Positions 45,028 through 54,726 of a stretch of DNA of 64,000 nucleotides are shown here, one piece after another (positions within the stretch are counted from its first letter, which is position 1; each line of letters starts with the position of its first letter). The DNA is from Tremella fuciformis. Taxonomy: Eukaryota > Basidiomycota > Tremellomycetes > Tremellales > Tremellaceae. A program made the translations under genes and the position numbers. The DNA lies in contig CP136494.1 of NCBI GenBank assembly GCA_032768795.1, positions 1,984,001-2,048,000 on the forward strand, in the 5' to 3' direction. The notes under the pieces are model-generated. The model made no database searches and had not been told where the DNA came from. It saw nothing but the letters and a program-made list of their open reading frames with translations.

Positions 45028-46143
45028 TCACGCCTTGCCCTGCTTCCCCCTTGCCCCTTTGCCTGCAAACATCTCCCTCTGCAGCTTCTCAAACGCCTCA
45101 TCGTCCAGCTCTGGCGGCTCGCCCGGCCGACCCTTGCCGCCCTTGCCCTTCTTGGCCTTCTTGGCCTGGCGCTCCGCCTCTATCCGTCGATACTTGTCCT
45201 CTAGCGCCTCGAGCGCACTCCCACGATCTCGCTGCCGCTTCAGTATCAGCGCCGCCAGCGCATCCTCCTCGCCGCCCTCGTTCTCCTTGCCCTTGCCCTT
45301 CTTGCTCTTCCCACCGCCGCCGCCGGCCGCCCGCTGGCCCTTCTCGCCGCTCCCGTAGAACTCGTCCCATACCCCGAGCTCCCTCGCGGTCTCCTCGGCC
45401 TCCTTCGCCTCGGCCGCAGCGGCCCGGCGGCGTCTCTGGGCCGCTCCTTCATCGCGAGACGTCTTGGTCCACTTCTTGCTGCTCTCCAGGCGTCCGGACG
45501 CGATGAGGGCGTCCACGATGCCGACGAAGCGCCCCTCGTCTGCCGGGCCAGAGTGCGGGATGTGGTCCAGGATGTCGGGGAGGGATCCGCCCGTCGTGCG
45601 GTACGCCTCGACCAGGTCGTCCGTCTCCTCTGCCGAGCCTGCCGTAAGCTTAGCTTCCCCCTCTTCCACCCCCGAAAGACTCACCCTGGTATCCCGCCTT
45701 GTGCTCGTCTAGCATCTTGCGGTCCACGCGCTTGAACAGCGACTCGAAGTATGCCTCCCACCCCTCGTCGCCGACACCGAACCCGCCCTCGTCCGTCCGG
45801 CCCGTCGCGTCGTATCTAAGCCATGTCAGCCGCCCCGCCTCCCTCGCATGCCATGCGTTCGCAAGGTAGATGAGACGCACCGCTTGCGCTTCGCCTCGTC
45901 GCTCAGGACGGCATAGGCGAACCCGACGCGCTGAAAGGCCGCCTCGGCGTCTTTGCGCTCCGCCTCGGACTTGTTCGCATGCTTGTCGGGGTGATACCTC
46001 AGAGCCAGGCGCCGGTACGCTTTGCGCACCTCTTCTGCGGAAGCGGTGGGCTCGAGCGACAGCGCCGTGTAGAGTACCGGGGGCGAGGAGTCGGCCTCGG
46101 CCTGCGTGAAGAAGTTGAGCAGCGGGTCGGGGTGGTCGTCCAT
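45028..46143 (-). CDS. J-domain protein, DNAJC9-like
   Basis: Exons read as 46143-45881, 45815-45685 and 45638-45028 (334 aa). The J domain runs from about residue 22 (PVLYTALSLEPTASAEEVRK) with HPD at 51-53 and ends FAYAVLSDEAKRKRYDATGR. The next block (WEAYFESLFKRVDRKMLDEH, ETDDLVEAYRTTGGSLPDIL) matches DNAJC9, a nuclear histone H3-H4 co-chaperone that recruits Hsp70. The C-terminal half is Lys/Gly/Glu-rich (KKAKKGKGGKGRPGEPP) and ends FEKLQREMFAGKGARGKQGKA. The gene is convergent with the multi-pass membrane protein (97 bp apart) and divergent from HEN1. Confidence 0.9.
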
Positions 46144-46554
46144 CTCGTCTGGTGAAGAAGGCAGAAGCAAGAGTATGCAAAGTTAAACGCTTGTCATTCA
46201 TTGTCAGACGCGCCTCGACCCGGCGGACGCGTTGCCACCCGGCCGTTGATTAGAAATAGTTTTCCTAATGCATTAGGAAAAGGTACGAGCGGCCGCCAAG
46301 TCCCCATCCCATGTGTGATGCGGGGCGCCGGCCGAGGGTTGTCGAGGATTTGCCCACCCTTCCCCAAGTTAACCTCGCTTGACTTTTACTTGCCCCGCCT
46401 CTTTTTCCATTTCATCTCTCCATTTCTTGGACTATCCTCGAATCACTCTCTCCTTCAACGACGACCTGACGACTCGCGACGTCCACAGAGCACACAGCGC
46501 TGCATACCCTCCATCCCTTACCAAAAACACCCTCTTCACTCGACACTCGACGAA
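46144..46554. other. Divergent promoter region, DNAJC9-like / HEN1
   Basis: 411 bp with no coding support. It holds a perfect 22-bp palindrome (46260-46281) set in an AT-rich patch, then a pyrimidine-rich leader towards the HEN1 ATG at 46555. Confidence 0.5.
46260..46281. repeat. Perfect 22-bp palindrome in a divergent promoter
   Basis: TTTTCCTAATG is followed directly by its exact reverse complement CATTAGGAAAA, with no spacer. The AT-rich element stands out from GC-rich surroundings. It could bind a dimeric transcription factor serving both flanking genes. The halves resemble MADS-box (Mcm1 P-box) half sites, but the CC-to-GG spacing here is 10, not 6. Confidence 0.6.
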
Positions 46555-48517
46555 ATGGTGGCGATGGGTGTAGAGCCCGAAATGCGCGAGGGGTCCCCCG
46601 ACAAACTTTCGCCGTCAGCCTTGCCCCCGAGCACGTTGCCAGAGGTGTCCATGGTAGAAGCAGAGGATGTAACCGGCGTCTCCTTCACCCCAGAGTGAGT
46701 CTCTCGTCGGTGCCATGCCTTCTTCGCCACCGCTAGTCGCTAGTCGCTAGTGAAATGATCTATGCTGTTCCTTTGAGGTTCTGGAGTCCCCACAAAATCC
46801 CCGCATCCCAATGCCATGGCCGACTCTCTCCGCTCGACACCTCCCACGTTACACGCGACTGACCACAGGCTATGGATGCAACGACGTGCATGGGCACTCG
46901 ACGTGCTACGCAGAGAAGGCGTCAGATCGGTATGTCCACCAGCACCCATCCTCGCTTGCTTCCCCACCCTTCCCGCCCACTTTACCGGCTCATCGCACCG
47001 GACGTCTCACGTCATCTCCCGCTCAGATGGTGGCTGATGGCGTCTCTCTAGGTACTCGATATCGGCTGTGGACCCGGCGCGCTGCTCGAGACCCTTGTCA
47101 TCCCCCCTTCCACCATCCGCGAGCCGCCCATACGGCCTCCCGCACCGCCGAAACAGCACGACGGGCAGCCGCCCAGTCCCATCGACAGCGACTTGGAAGA
47201 ACAATACGACGAGGCACCGGAGCTGTTCCTCTCGGTAAGCATCATCGTCCATTCCAGCAGTTTCTACTGTTCGGCTCCCCCATCCCGCGCGCAATGCATG
47301 CATACCCGCTCCGCACGCGCTCCCGCTCCCGCGCATGCATGGACGAAGCTCACAGGCAGCGGCTGGCGGGACTCGACAATGCTCCCGGCGTCATACAGAA
47401 CGCGCTCAAAATCATCACCCCTCCGACTGCCTCGTCTTCTTTCCCTCCGCCCACGCCGAGATGGGAGCCACTGAATGTCGAGCTGTGGCTGGGGAATATG
47501 GAGAGGTACAATTCGAGGCTGGAGGGCTACGAGGCGATCGTGGCGCTCGAGGTGATCGAACATTTGGACCCGAACATTCTCAGCCGGTTCGGTGTGGTGA
47601 CCATGGGCACCTACCGGCCGCGAATACTGCTGGTAACGACCCCGGTGAGGAAGCATGCTCTGCTTTGTCCCAGTGCTGATGAGCAGAACTTTGACTTCAA
47701 CTCCAAGTTCCCCCGCAAACCACACAGCGACTTTGCCCAGAAAGGCTTCATCGACCCGACCGGTCGGACCGAGCGCGTGTTCCGGTCGGTCCAGCAACGA
47801 ACACCCCAGTGTACGAAGCTGACGCTCAGACACTCTGACCACAAGCTCGAGATGACGAGCGCCGAGTTCCGGGAATGGGCCGAAGGCGCCGCGGCCGACT
47901 GGGGCTACTCTGTCGAGATATCCGGCGTGGGTATATCGTCAATCCCGTCATACTACGAGCCGCAGGACCCGTCCGCCTCGCGCAGACCCATCTACGCGAC
48001 CCAGACGGCCATCTTCCGCCTCGCGTCGGGCGTCCCGGCCCGCTCGCCCCGGTCGGTGCGCACCACCGAACTCCCCTTCATGCCCGGCTCAAAGGAGTCG
48101 TCTCACCCCCACAAGCTCGCGGGCAAGTACGAGCACCCGCGCGCCTTCCCCGGCGACGGGCGCCGGCAGCCCCCCGAGGCGGTGAGGGAGGTGGTCCGGC
48201 GCAGATTCGCCAGCTGGCAAGTGGGCCAGGTGACCCTCAGCGAGCTGTGGGGCAGTACAGAGGTGTGTGCGGCGTGTGCGGGCAGCAAGCGGTGGCTCGT
48301 CGCTGCGCTCGGCGGGTGGGGCGATGTCGGCCCGGGCCCGGAAGCCAGTGGCCGCGGGGGCGAATTCGCAGTGTCGAGCGAGCGAGGGCGGGGCTTGACG
48401 GTACGCTGGAACGGGTTCCAGCCGGCCTCAGATGAGCCAGCTGTGGCAGAGGCGGCGGCGGCGGCTCCGGGGCCGGGGAGGCCGGCGACCGGAGGGGCAG
48501 ATACGGGCGGGTGGTGA
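46555..48517 (+). CDS. HEN1: Small RNA 2'-O-methyltransferase, HEN1-like
   Basis: SAM-dependent enzyme that methylates the 3'-terminal ribose of small RNAs in the HEN1 family. Exons read as 46555-46694, 46869-46929, 47052-47234, 47360-47644, 47687-47784 and 47830-48517 (484 aa). The SAM motif is VLDIGCGPGALLETL (from residue 68). The metal-binding set of HEN1 is complete: Glu192, Glu195 and His196 in VALEVIEHLDP, plus His257 in VFRHSDHKLEM. RILLVTTPNFDFNSKF and FAQKGFIDPTGRTERVFRH lie at the expected positions. There is no double-stranded RNA-binding or La-like domain as in plants, so it resembles the short animal/bacterial form plus a fungal C-terminal extension (about 150 aa, Pro/Gly/Ala-rich end). 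The acceptor at 47359 was chosen for frame. Confidence 0.9.
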
Positions 48518-48795
48518 GGGTCTTTCTGACCCTCTGGCGTTCTGGCGTTCTGGGCTCTCGCGGCGGTCGCGGCGTCGATCGGACATACCTCCTTGCACTT
48601 CACTTTATGCACGCATGCAGCACAGCACGCACAGTAGACACCTTGCATCTCGCATCTAGTAGACATGCGCCTGAAGCGGCACGGTCGTGGGTATATACTA
48701 TACTACGTAGAGTAGACTATGGGGTTTTACTTTCGCTACACCGTGCGCCATGCGCGTGTGATCCCGCGTCACTTTTCCCGGTTCCCTGCACTTTG

Positions 48796-51067
48796 CTAAT
48801 TGGACATGGCAGGCGGCTTGGCCTTGGCATAGTCGAAGCGCCTGTGCAGCTCGTCGAGCCTGACGCGCTCGTCGTCGCTCAGGTCGACCTCGTCGCGGTC
48901 GGCCAGGGCCTCGTACTGCGTCCAGAGGTGGTGGTCTTCCTCTTCGTCCTCGTCCACCTCCGCTTCGGGGCCCGCACCGCCCAGCGCGTGCGCGGGCTGC
49001 TGCTGTGCGGAGGCCGCAGCGGGCGCCTTCTCGCTGATCGCAGGAGCTGGGGCAGCGGTGCTCTTGCCCTCAGTGGCGGCTTCAGCATCCGCGGCGGCCT
49101 TTGTAGCAGCGGCATTGCGCGCGGCCATGATGGCTGCCATCTGCCTCTCTGCGTCGGCTGCGTACTTGCATTTCGCGCGGATGGACTTGCCGTACTTGTA
49201 GAAGACGACGGTGAAGGGGATGCAGGCGAGGGCGAGGAAGCCGGGGAGGGCGGCGGCCCAGTGGACGCCGAGGCGGTCGTACATGTACGTGGTGAAGAGG
49301 GGGAAGGCGGCGCCGAAGAGGGACCGCAGGACCGAGTTGGCGGCGAGGACCGAGGCGGCGTAGATGGTGTACGAGTCGATGAGGTAGCCGAGGACGGCGA
49401 GGAAGACGACGACAACGCCCATGCCGAAGGGGATGCCGAAAATGATCGGGGCGATCCAGTGGACGTCGACGCCGTCAGTGGCTGCGAATCCCGCGAGGCC
49501 AATGACAATGAGCACGCCGCCCCAGATGGACGAGGGCAGGCGGTCCTCTGGCTCGGCGCGGCCGCCCTTGGCCTTGGCCGTCTTGATGTACGTCGGGTTG
49601 ATGTAGAAGACCGAGGCGACGACGGAAAGGGCGGTGCCCACGAGGATTCCGAGAAAGGCGAGGCCGCCCTCGCCCGTGTTGAAGCCGTGCCCGAGCTCAA
49701 AGACGATGGGGTAGGCGGCAAAGTTGAGGTAGAGAACGCCGTAGATGATGGCCGTGTAGATGGTGAGGATGAGCACGATGGGCTCGACGACGAGGAACTT
49801 CCACGGGCGGATCAGGGAGCTCTGAATGATCTTGGCAGGCTGCAGCTTGCCCTTGGCGTCGGCGCGGAAGCGGTAAACCTGGCCCGTCGCCTTGCTGAGA
49901 GTGGCGGCGCGGCGGCGCAGGAGGGTGGGCGCATACGTCTCGGCCGAGAAGAGGACGAGGAGGATGGTGATGACGCCGCAGAAGATGACGAGGAAGATGA
50001 AGATGGACTTCCAGCCGTACGCGAGGCCGAGGAAGCCGCCGGTGATGGGACCGAGGGTGGGGCCGAGGAAGGGCGCGGCGGCGAAGACGGCCATGCCGAG
50101 ACCGCGCTGGTTGGCGTCGAGCACGTCCGAGATGGACCCGCCGGCGTTGGAGAGGGGCGACGAGCCAAAGAGACCGGTGAAGAAGCGGAAGACGAGGAGC
50201 GAGGCGACGTTGGGCGAGGCGATCGTGACGCCTGTCCACAGCGTCATGGCAGAGTACGAGATGATGTAGATGATGCGGCGGCCGTAGACCTCGGAGAGGG
50301 GCGCCCAGACGATGGGGCCAAAGGCGAAACCCATGACATAGAGCGAGATACCTGGACTAAGCGCCTGCACAGACTGAGCAAAGGAGGGTCAAGGGGATCC
50401 GGCCATGGTTGTGTCGCGGCGACGGCAGCAATAGAAGGTGCGGGGGTGGGGGTGGAGAGGGGGGTGGGGGTGGGGGAGGGGACTCACCGCCGACGAGCAG
50501 CTCGGCACTGGCCCCAAAATCCCTCTCCATGTACTCGATACCGCCGCTGTACGCAGAACTACTAAGCGCCACGCACAGCGTCGAGATGGCCGCGACGGCG
50601 ATCAAGAACCATTTGTACGACCCTGCCCAGCGCTGCGGATCCTCCGGGTCGTGCGGGAGCCAGTCGACAATGTACGGCGCGTCAAGAGTGCCTTCGCCGG
50701 GGTACCTGTGGTGCAGAATGCGCTCGAAGGGGGTGTTGTAGCGCCTCCAGGGGCGGCGCGGGAGGGTGTACGAGTCGGGGTCTTTGGTGGTGGTTGGGGG
50801 GTATTTGGCGGTGGGGGCCGACTGCGAGTCGACGCGGGTGAGCGTGGACGAGCCGGACATCTGGGGGTAAGTCATGTCCCGCGGGAGGTTGGATTGGGTT
50901 GGGTTGTAGGCAGAGGGGGTGGATGGGTGGAATGGAAAGGGAAGAAAGGGGATGTGGAGGGGTGATGTGGAGGCGAGGCTCACGCTGGGATTGCGGTCCG
51001 GTACAGGAGCCGCAGCGGCGGGGGTAGCAGCGGCGGTGGCGACGGTGGGCGGGGTAGACGTCGACAT
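48796..51067 (-). CDS. MFS transporter, DHA1 drug:H+ antiporter / polyamine type
   Basis: Twelve-helix proton antiporter of the plasma membrane, related to fungal FLR1/TPO proteins. Exons read as 51067-50495 and 50373-48796 (716 aa). A ~130-residue cytosolic N-terminus (Pro/Ser/Thr-rich) comes first, then DPEDPQRWAGSYKWFLIAVA, the classic start of helix 1. FGPIVWAPLSEVYGRRIIYI is motif A, and GLFGSSPLSNAGGSISDV and GPTLGPITGGFLG (motif C) follow. The C-terminal tail is ~130 residues, Ala-rich then acidic (EAEVDEDEEEDHHLW). The intron is odd: the strong GTGAGT donor at 50,488 gives the wrong phase, and only a weaker GTCGGC donor keeps frame. Substrate unknown. Confidence 0.9.
50442..50481 (+). 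repeat. G-rich tract in the MFS transporter intron (potential G-quadruplex)
   Basis: Six runs of four to six G separated by single T, A or short TGGAGA spacers, on the plus strand; the transcript is the C-rich complement. It occupies much of the only intron. A second shorter G-rich run lies at about 51,153-51,178, just upstream of the same gene's start. Confidence 0.7.
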
Positions 51068-51907
51068 GTGTTGGGACGGCGGCGAGGCCAGTCCAGTCTG
51101 ACCGTGTCAGTGGGAGGTTTTGTTGGGTTGACAGGAGGAAGCGGAGATGACCGAGGGGGGGGTGGGGGGTGTGACGGGGTGGAGCGATGCGACGATGCGA
51201 TGCAGATCAGATATGCAGATGCTTCTGTTGTGGGTGTTGTTGATGGCGAGTCTATGTATATGATGTGCGTGTCAAAGAAGAAGTAACGATGGGGAGATGA
51301 GGGAGAGGTGGCTTATAAATCCAGAGACACAAAGCAGTTAAAGCGAAAAGGAAAAGGCGGGGGCCGCATGCATCACCTTTAGCCAAGACATTAGTTATAC
51401 CTACAAAGCTATAAAGACTCGGCCTCCGACGCTGGGCCTCATCCATGTGACAACAGAACAAAGATCTCGGACATATGATGAGCCAAACTCGTCTTCGTCA
51501 CTTGGAGGTATCCCGCCTCTCGGCCGTAGCCCCTCAGGATATAGTTAGTAACTATTTCCATTAGGCTAGTTCCCATTACGGCTTACGCCTCGGGGTCAAA
51601 TATACTCTCTCTTCTCCATCTCTCTTTGTGCGTCTTCCATGCATAGATCCCTACTCTCGGTCGCCGACATGCCTTCCGTTTAAGGACGCGTCGCCGAGAT
51701 CTATTCATCTCACATCTATCGGCGACGACGCACGTCTGCTTCGGCGATGACTCATCCGCACCCCATCGCACCCCATCGCGAACCAGATCGCTGTCCTATC
51801 GCACCTCACGCCATTCATTCGCTGAGCAAGTATCGGGCAGAAATAGACAATGTACGAAATAACGCCGATAAACCTTCCACCTCTTCTCCTCGTACCCTAC
51901 GCGACGC
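51068..51907. other. Spacer between MFS transporter start and INO1 stop
   Basis: No supported gene. It contains the MFS promoter and the INO1 3' UTR. Features are a G-rich run at about 51,153-51,178, a TTATAAA at about 51,313, and a short CGCACCCCAT direct repeat near 51,759-51,776. Confidence 0.4.
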
Positions 51908-53768
51908 CTACCACGTCCTCGTGCTCAGCAGCAGATCGCCGTGGTTCTCGAGACCCAAGCACGCCTTGAGGAACATCTCGAGACCGTTCCTCTGCCTGTT
52001 GAGCGAGTTGACAACGTCCGTGCCGGGTTTGACAAGGGGCGCCTTGAGCATGTAGCTCAGCAGCGAGAGCACAGAGTAAAGAGGCTGGAACTCGCCCGCC
52101 TCGCCAGATCGAGGGATCTCGCGGTACGTCACGCGGGTGAGCAGGTCGGCGAGGATGGCCAAGTCAAAGATCAACGGAGTGGCGAGGAGAGAGTCCTCGC
52201 ACTCGTTGAAAATGTTCATGACGTTGCGGCCACCCATGAGGAGCTCGGAGTAGTACTCGTCGATCGCACGCTTCGAGTCGCCCACGGCGGGAACGTGCTT
52301 GATCACCACAATATGGTCCGGGTGCTCGCCCTTCTTGTGCACCTCGCCGGTCTCGAGCGTGAGGTCGGCAGCGGTCTTGTACAGCACGTTGTTGGCGGCG
52401 ACCATGTCGTCAACGACCGACGACTTGGAGATCTCCTTGGAGCGGAACTGGCGCTGCGAGGACAGGTTCTTGCCGTCGTTGTTGCCCAAGTGGTTGTACG
52501 ACGAGATGGACAGGGGCTTGATACCGGCATTGACGAGGAACTCTGCGAGGACCGACTTGACCTTGGTCTGTCCCGACTTGAAGTCGTCACCACCGATGAA
52601 GGCGCGGTGGCGCTCGGCAAGCTGAATGCAGCCGGGAACAAACGTGTTCTGGGGCGAACCATTGACGAAAGGAACACCCTCAAGGATCGAGGCGATCGCA
52701 AAGATGGTCGAAGGGGAGACCTCTTCGTGAGAGTTTTTGACAGCGTTGAGCAGGTTGTCGGCCGTGTCGTTGATGCCAGGGATGATGTCGGCGTAACGCT
52801 CAGTGTTGGCAGTCCAGAGGACGACGACGTTGTCGAGCTTGTTGGCAGCCTTGAAGTCGCGGATATCCTTGCGGATGTGGTCGAGGTGGGCCTGCTTGTC
52901 GTCGCCGGGGATCAGGTTGTCGGCCCGGTCAGCTTGGTTTGCGGCGATAAAGTCGGGGTCTGGCCATCAGCGAGGTGTCCGCAGAGTCTAGCAAGATACT
53001 CACAGTAGATCGACGGCATCGGCTTGTACTCTTTCATGTAGGGGGCGAGCTGCCTCTGCAGGTCGTACTCGAGCACCTTGGCGCGGTACATGGCCTGGTC
53101 GAGGGGCTTGCCGGAGATATCCCAACCGCCAATGACAAAGTCGTTGGGGTGGACCATCGGCAGCATGTCCGACACGGGGACGAACACATCTTTGCCGGTC
53201 TCGGGGTCGGTACCGATGCGCACGGTAGAGGCCCGGACAACCGAACCAATGTAGTTGGGCTGCTGAATGCCGTTCTTGGTGCCCCACGAGATGCCGTGCT
53301 TGTTGGCAAGAGTGGTAGCCACAACCGTGGTACCGTTGTTGCCGCCAAGACCGACCAGCATGAGACTGAGAGATCAGCACGAGGACACACGTGCGCCACC
53401 GCCACGGGACTGTACGTGAGGAAGGGCGACTCACCCAACGCGGCCGACATTGGTCTTGGTGAAGAACTCGATGGTCTTCTCAGTCTTGGTGACCTTGAGC
53501 TTGCCGTCAGGGCCCTCTGCACGGACATCAGCACGGGCCTCTTATGTGACTGCGAGCAAGCAAGCTCACTGGTGACGCTGGCACCGCGGTCGGTGAAGCG
53601 CGACTTGATGCCCTCGGCCTCGTAGACCGTGTCGGGCGAGTCGACCTGGATCAGACCGCCCTCGGGGGTACGCTTGGCAGACGGGTGGACCTTGACTTGG
53701 GCGTGGGCGTTGCCATTACCATTGGCATGGCCGTCGGCCACGTAGTCGTTGAGCGCAATGGGAGACAT
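51908..53768 (-). CDS. INO1: Inositol-3-phosphate synthase
   Basis: NAD-dependent isomerisation of glucose-6-phosphate to myo-inositol-3-phosphate, the first step of inositol and phosphatidylinositol synthesis. Exons read as 53768-53570, 53516-53435, 53365-53004 and 52959-51908 (564 aa). The NAD motif is [13 protein letters not shown] (about residues 96-108). [78 protein letters not shown] and [32 protein letters not shown] are the canonical blocks; all active-site lysines of the last two are present. The N-terminus has a short Asn/Gly/Ala/His-rich insertion ([12 protein letters not shown]). The ATG is the first in frame. The gene is divergent from the Kelch membrane protein. Confidence 0.97.
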
Positions 53769-54726
53769 TGTGTCGAATTGTATTTAACTCTGTTTGCGAG
53801 GTGGTGCAAATCAGAGAGGGCAACTAAAGCCGGGAGCGGCGGTGTGCTTGACGCCGCTGGAAGTCAGCATCATGTCCACCCACGGAGAAGGCAGGGCGGC
53901 CTCTGGACCGGGTCCTGGGGAAAAGGAGAGGGGGAAGGGCGAGACTGACCGGAACGAGTTGTGAGCGCTGCAGAGAGAGTTCGAGAACATGCACCCGAGC
54001 GAGAGCTGCGAGCTTGGTAGCTTCTAGCTGGATTGGATGGATTGGATTGGATCGGAATGTGATGTGAAGAAGAAAGAGAAGCCAACGCGCCTGTCCTTGC
54101 TATTTGACCTTCGTCGTCTTGTCTTTTGGGGGGCCAAGGGCCAAGGGGTGTCCGTGTCAACTTTACCCTGAAACACGGAATTTGTTCCTCGGGGCCCGTG
54201 CATCCTCTCCTCCCCCGCCTGAATGGGATCCCCGGCACCGGTCTTCGGATCGGGTCACGGCTCGGCTGACACACATTGCATCGCCTCTCCGTTGCCACAA
54301 AGCGTCCCCGTTCTCTCCCAAGCCATAATGCCGAAATGCCGTTCTGTCTTGCAGTGGAGGTGGTCCGCGCTCGAGATGGCTGGTCCATCGCTCTGCCCTT
54401 GATTCTTCATGTCCCTCTTCGCCGGGGGCCAAGGCCAGCGCAGGCGACATGGCCCACGAGTAGGATGGCTGTCATCTGTCGCTCACTCGGCGGTTCCTGC
54501 TTTGCCGCTGACGAGACCAGCGCCCAGACGCTACGGTGGGCAATGAGTATGACGGGTCGGGTCGCAGGGAGCTTTGACTTCTCATTTCTGTTCTGACCAA
54601 CTAACCCATCGACTGCAGGCCAGTCTCGATCCCATACCTCTCGACGAGGACACGCTCTTTCTCCACACCGACACTGCCCCAGCGGCCCACTAACACCCCT
54701 ACGAGACGAAGCACCAAAGTCGGACG
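53769..54726. other. Divergent promoter region, INO1 / Kelch membrane protein
   Basis: No supported gene in 958 bp. A short tandem TGGAT(T/G) array lies at about 54,028-54,052 on the INO1 side. I looked for a yeast-type inositol-responsive element (CATGTGAAAT) and did not see one. Confidence 0.45.

Noticed and set aside
46260..46281. Palindrome as a rho-independent-type terminator or a transposon end
   Set aside because: It lies in a divergent promoter of a eukaryote, has no loop, no T-run function applies, and no target-site duplication or transposase is near.
48511..50565. A 684-codon open frame on the plus strand opposite the MFS transporter
   Set aside because: It mirrors the GC-rich codons of the real gene, has an Asp/Gly/Glu/Val-skewed composition and no domain. 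The minus strand carries a clear transporter.
53769..54726. Yeast-type inositol-responsive element upstream of INO1
   Set aside because: I looked for CATGTGAAAT and close variants and found none; regulation may differ in basidiomycetes.
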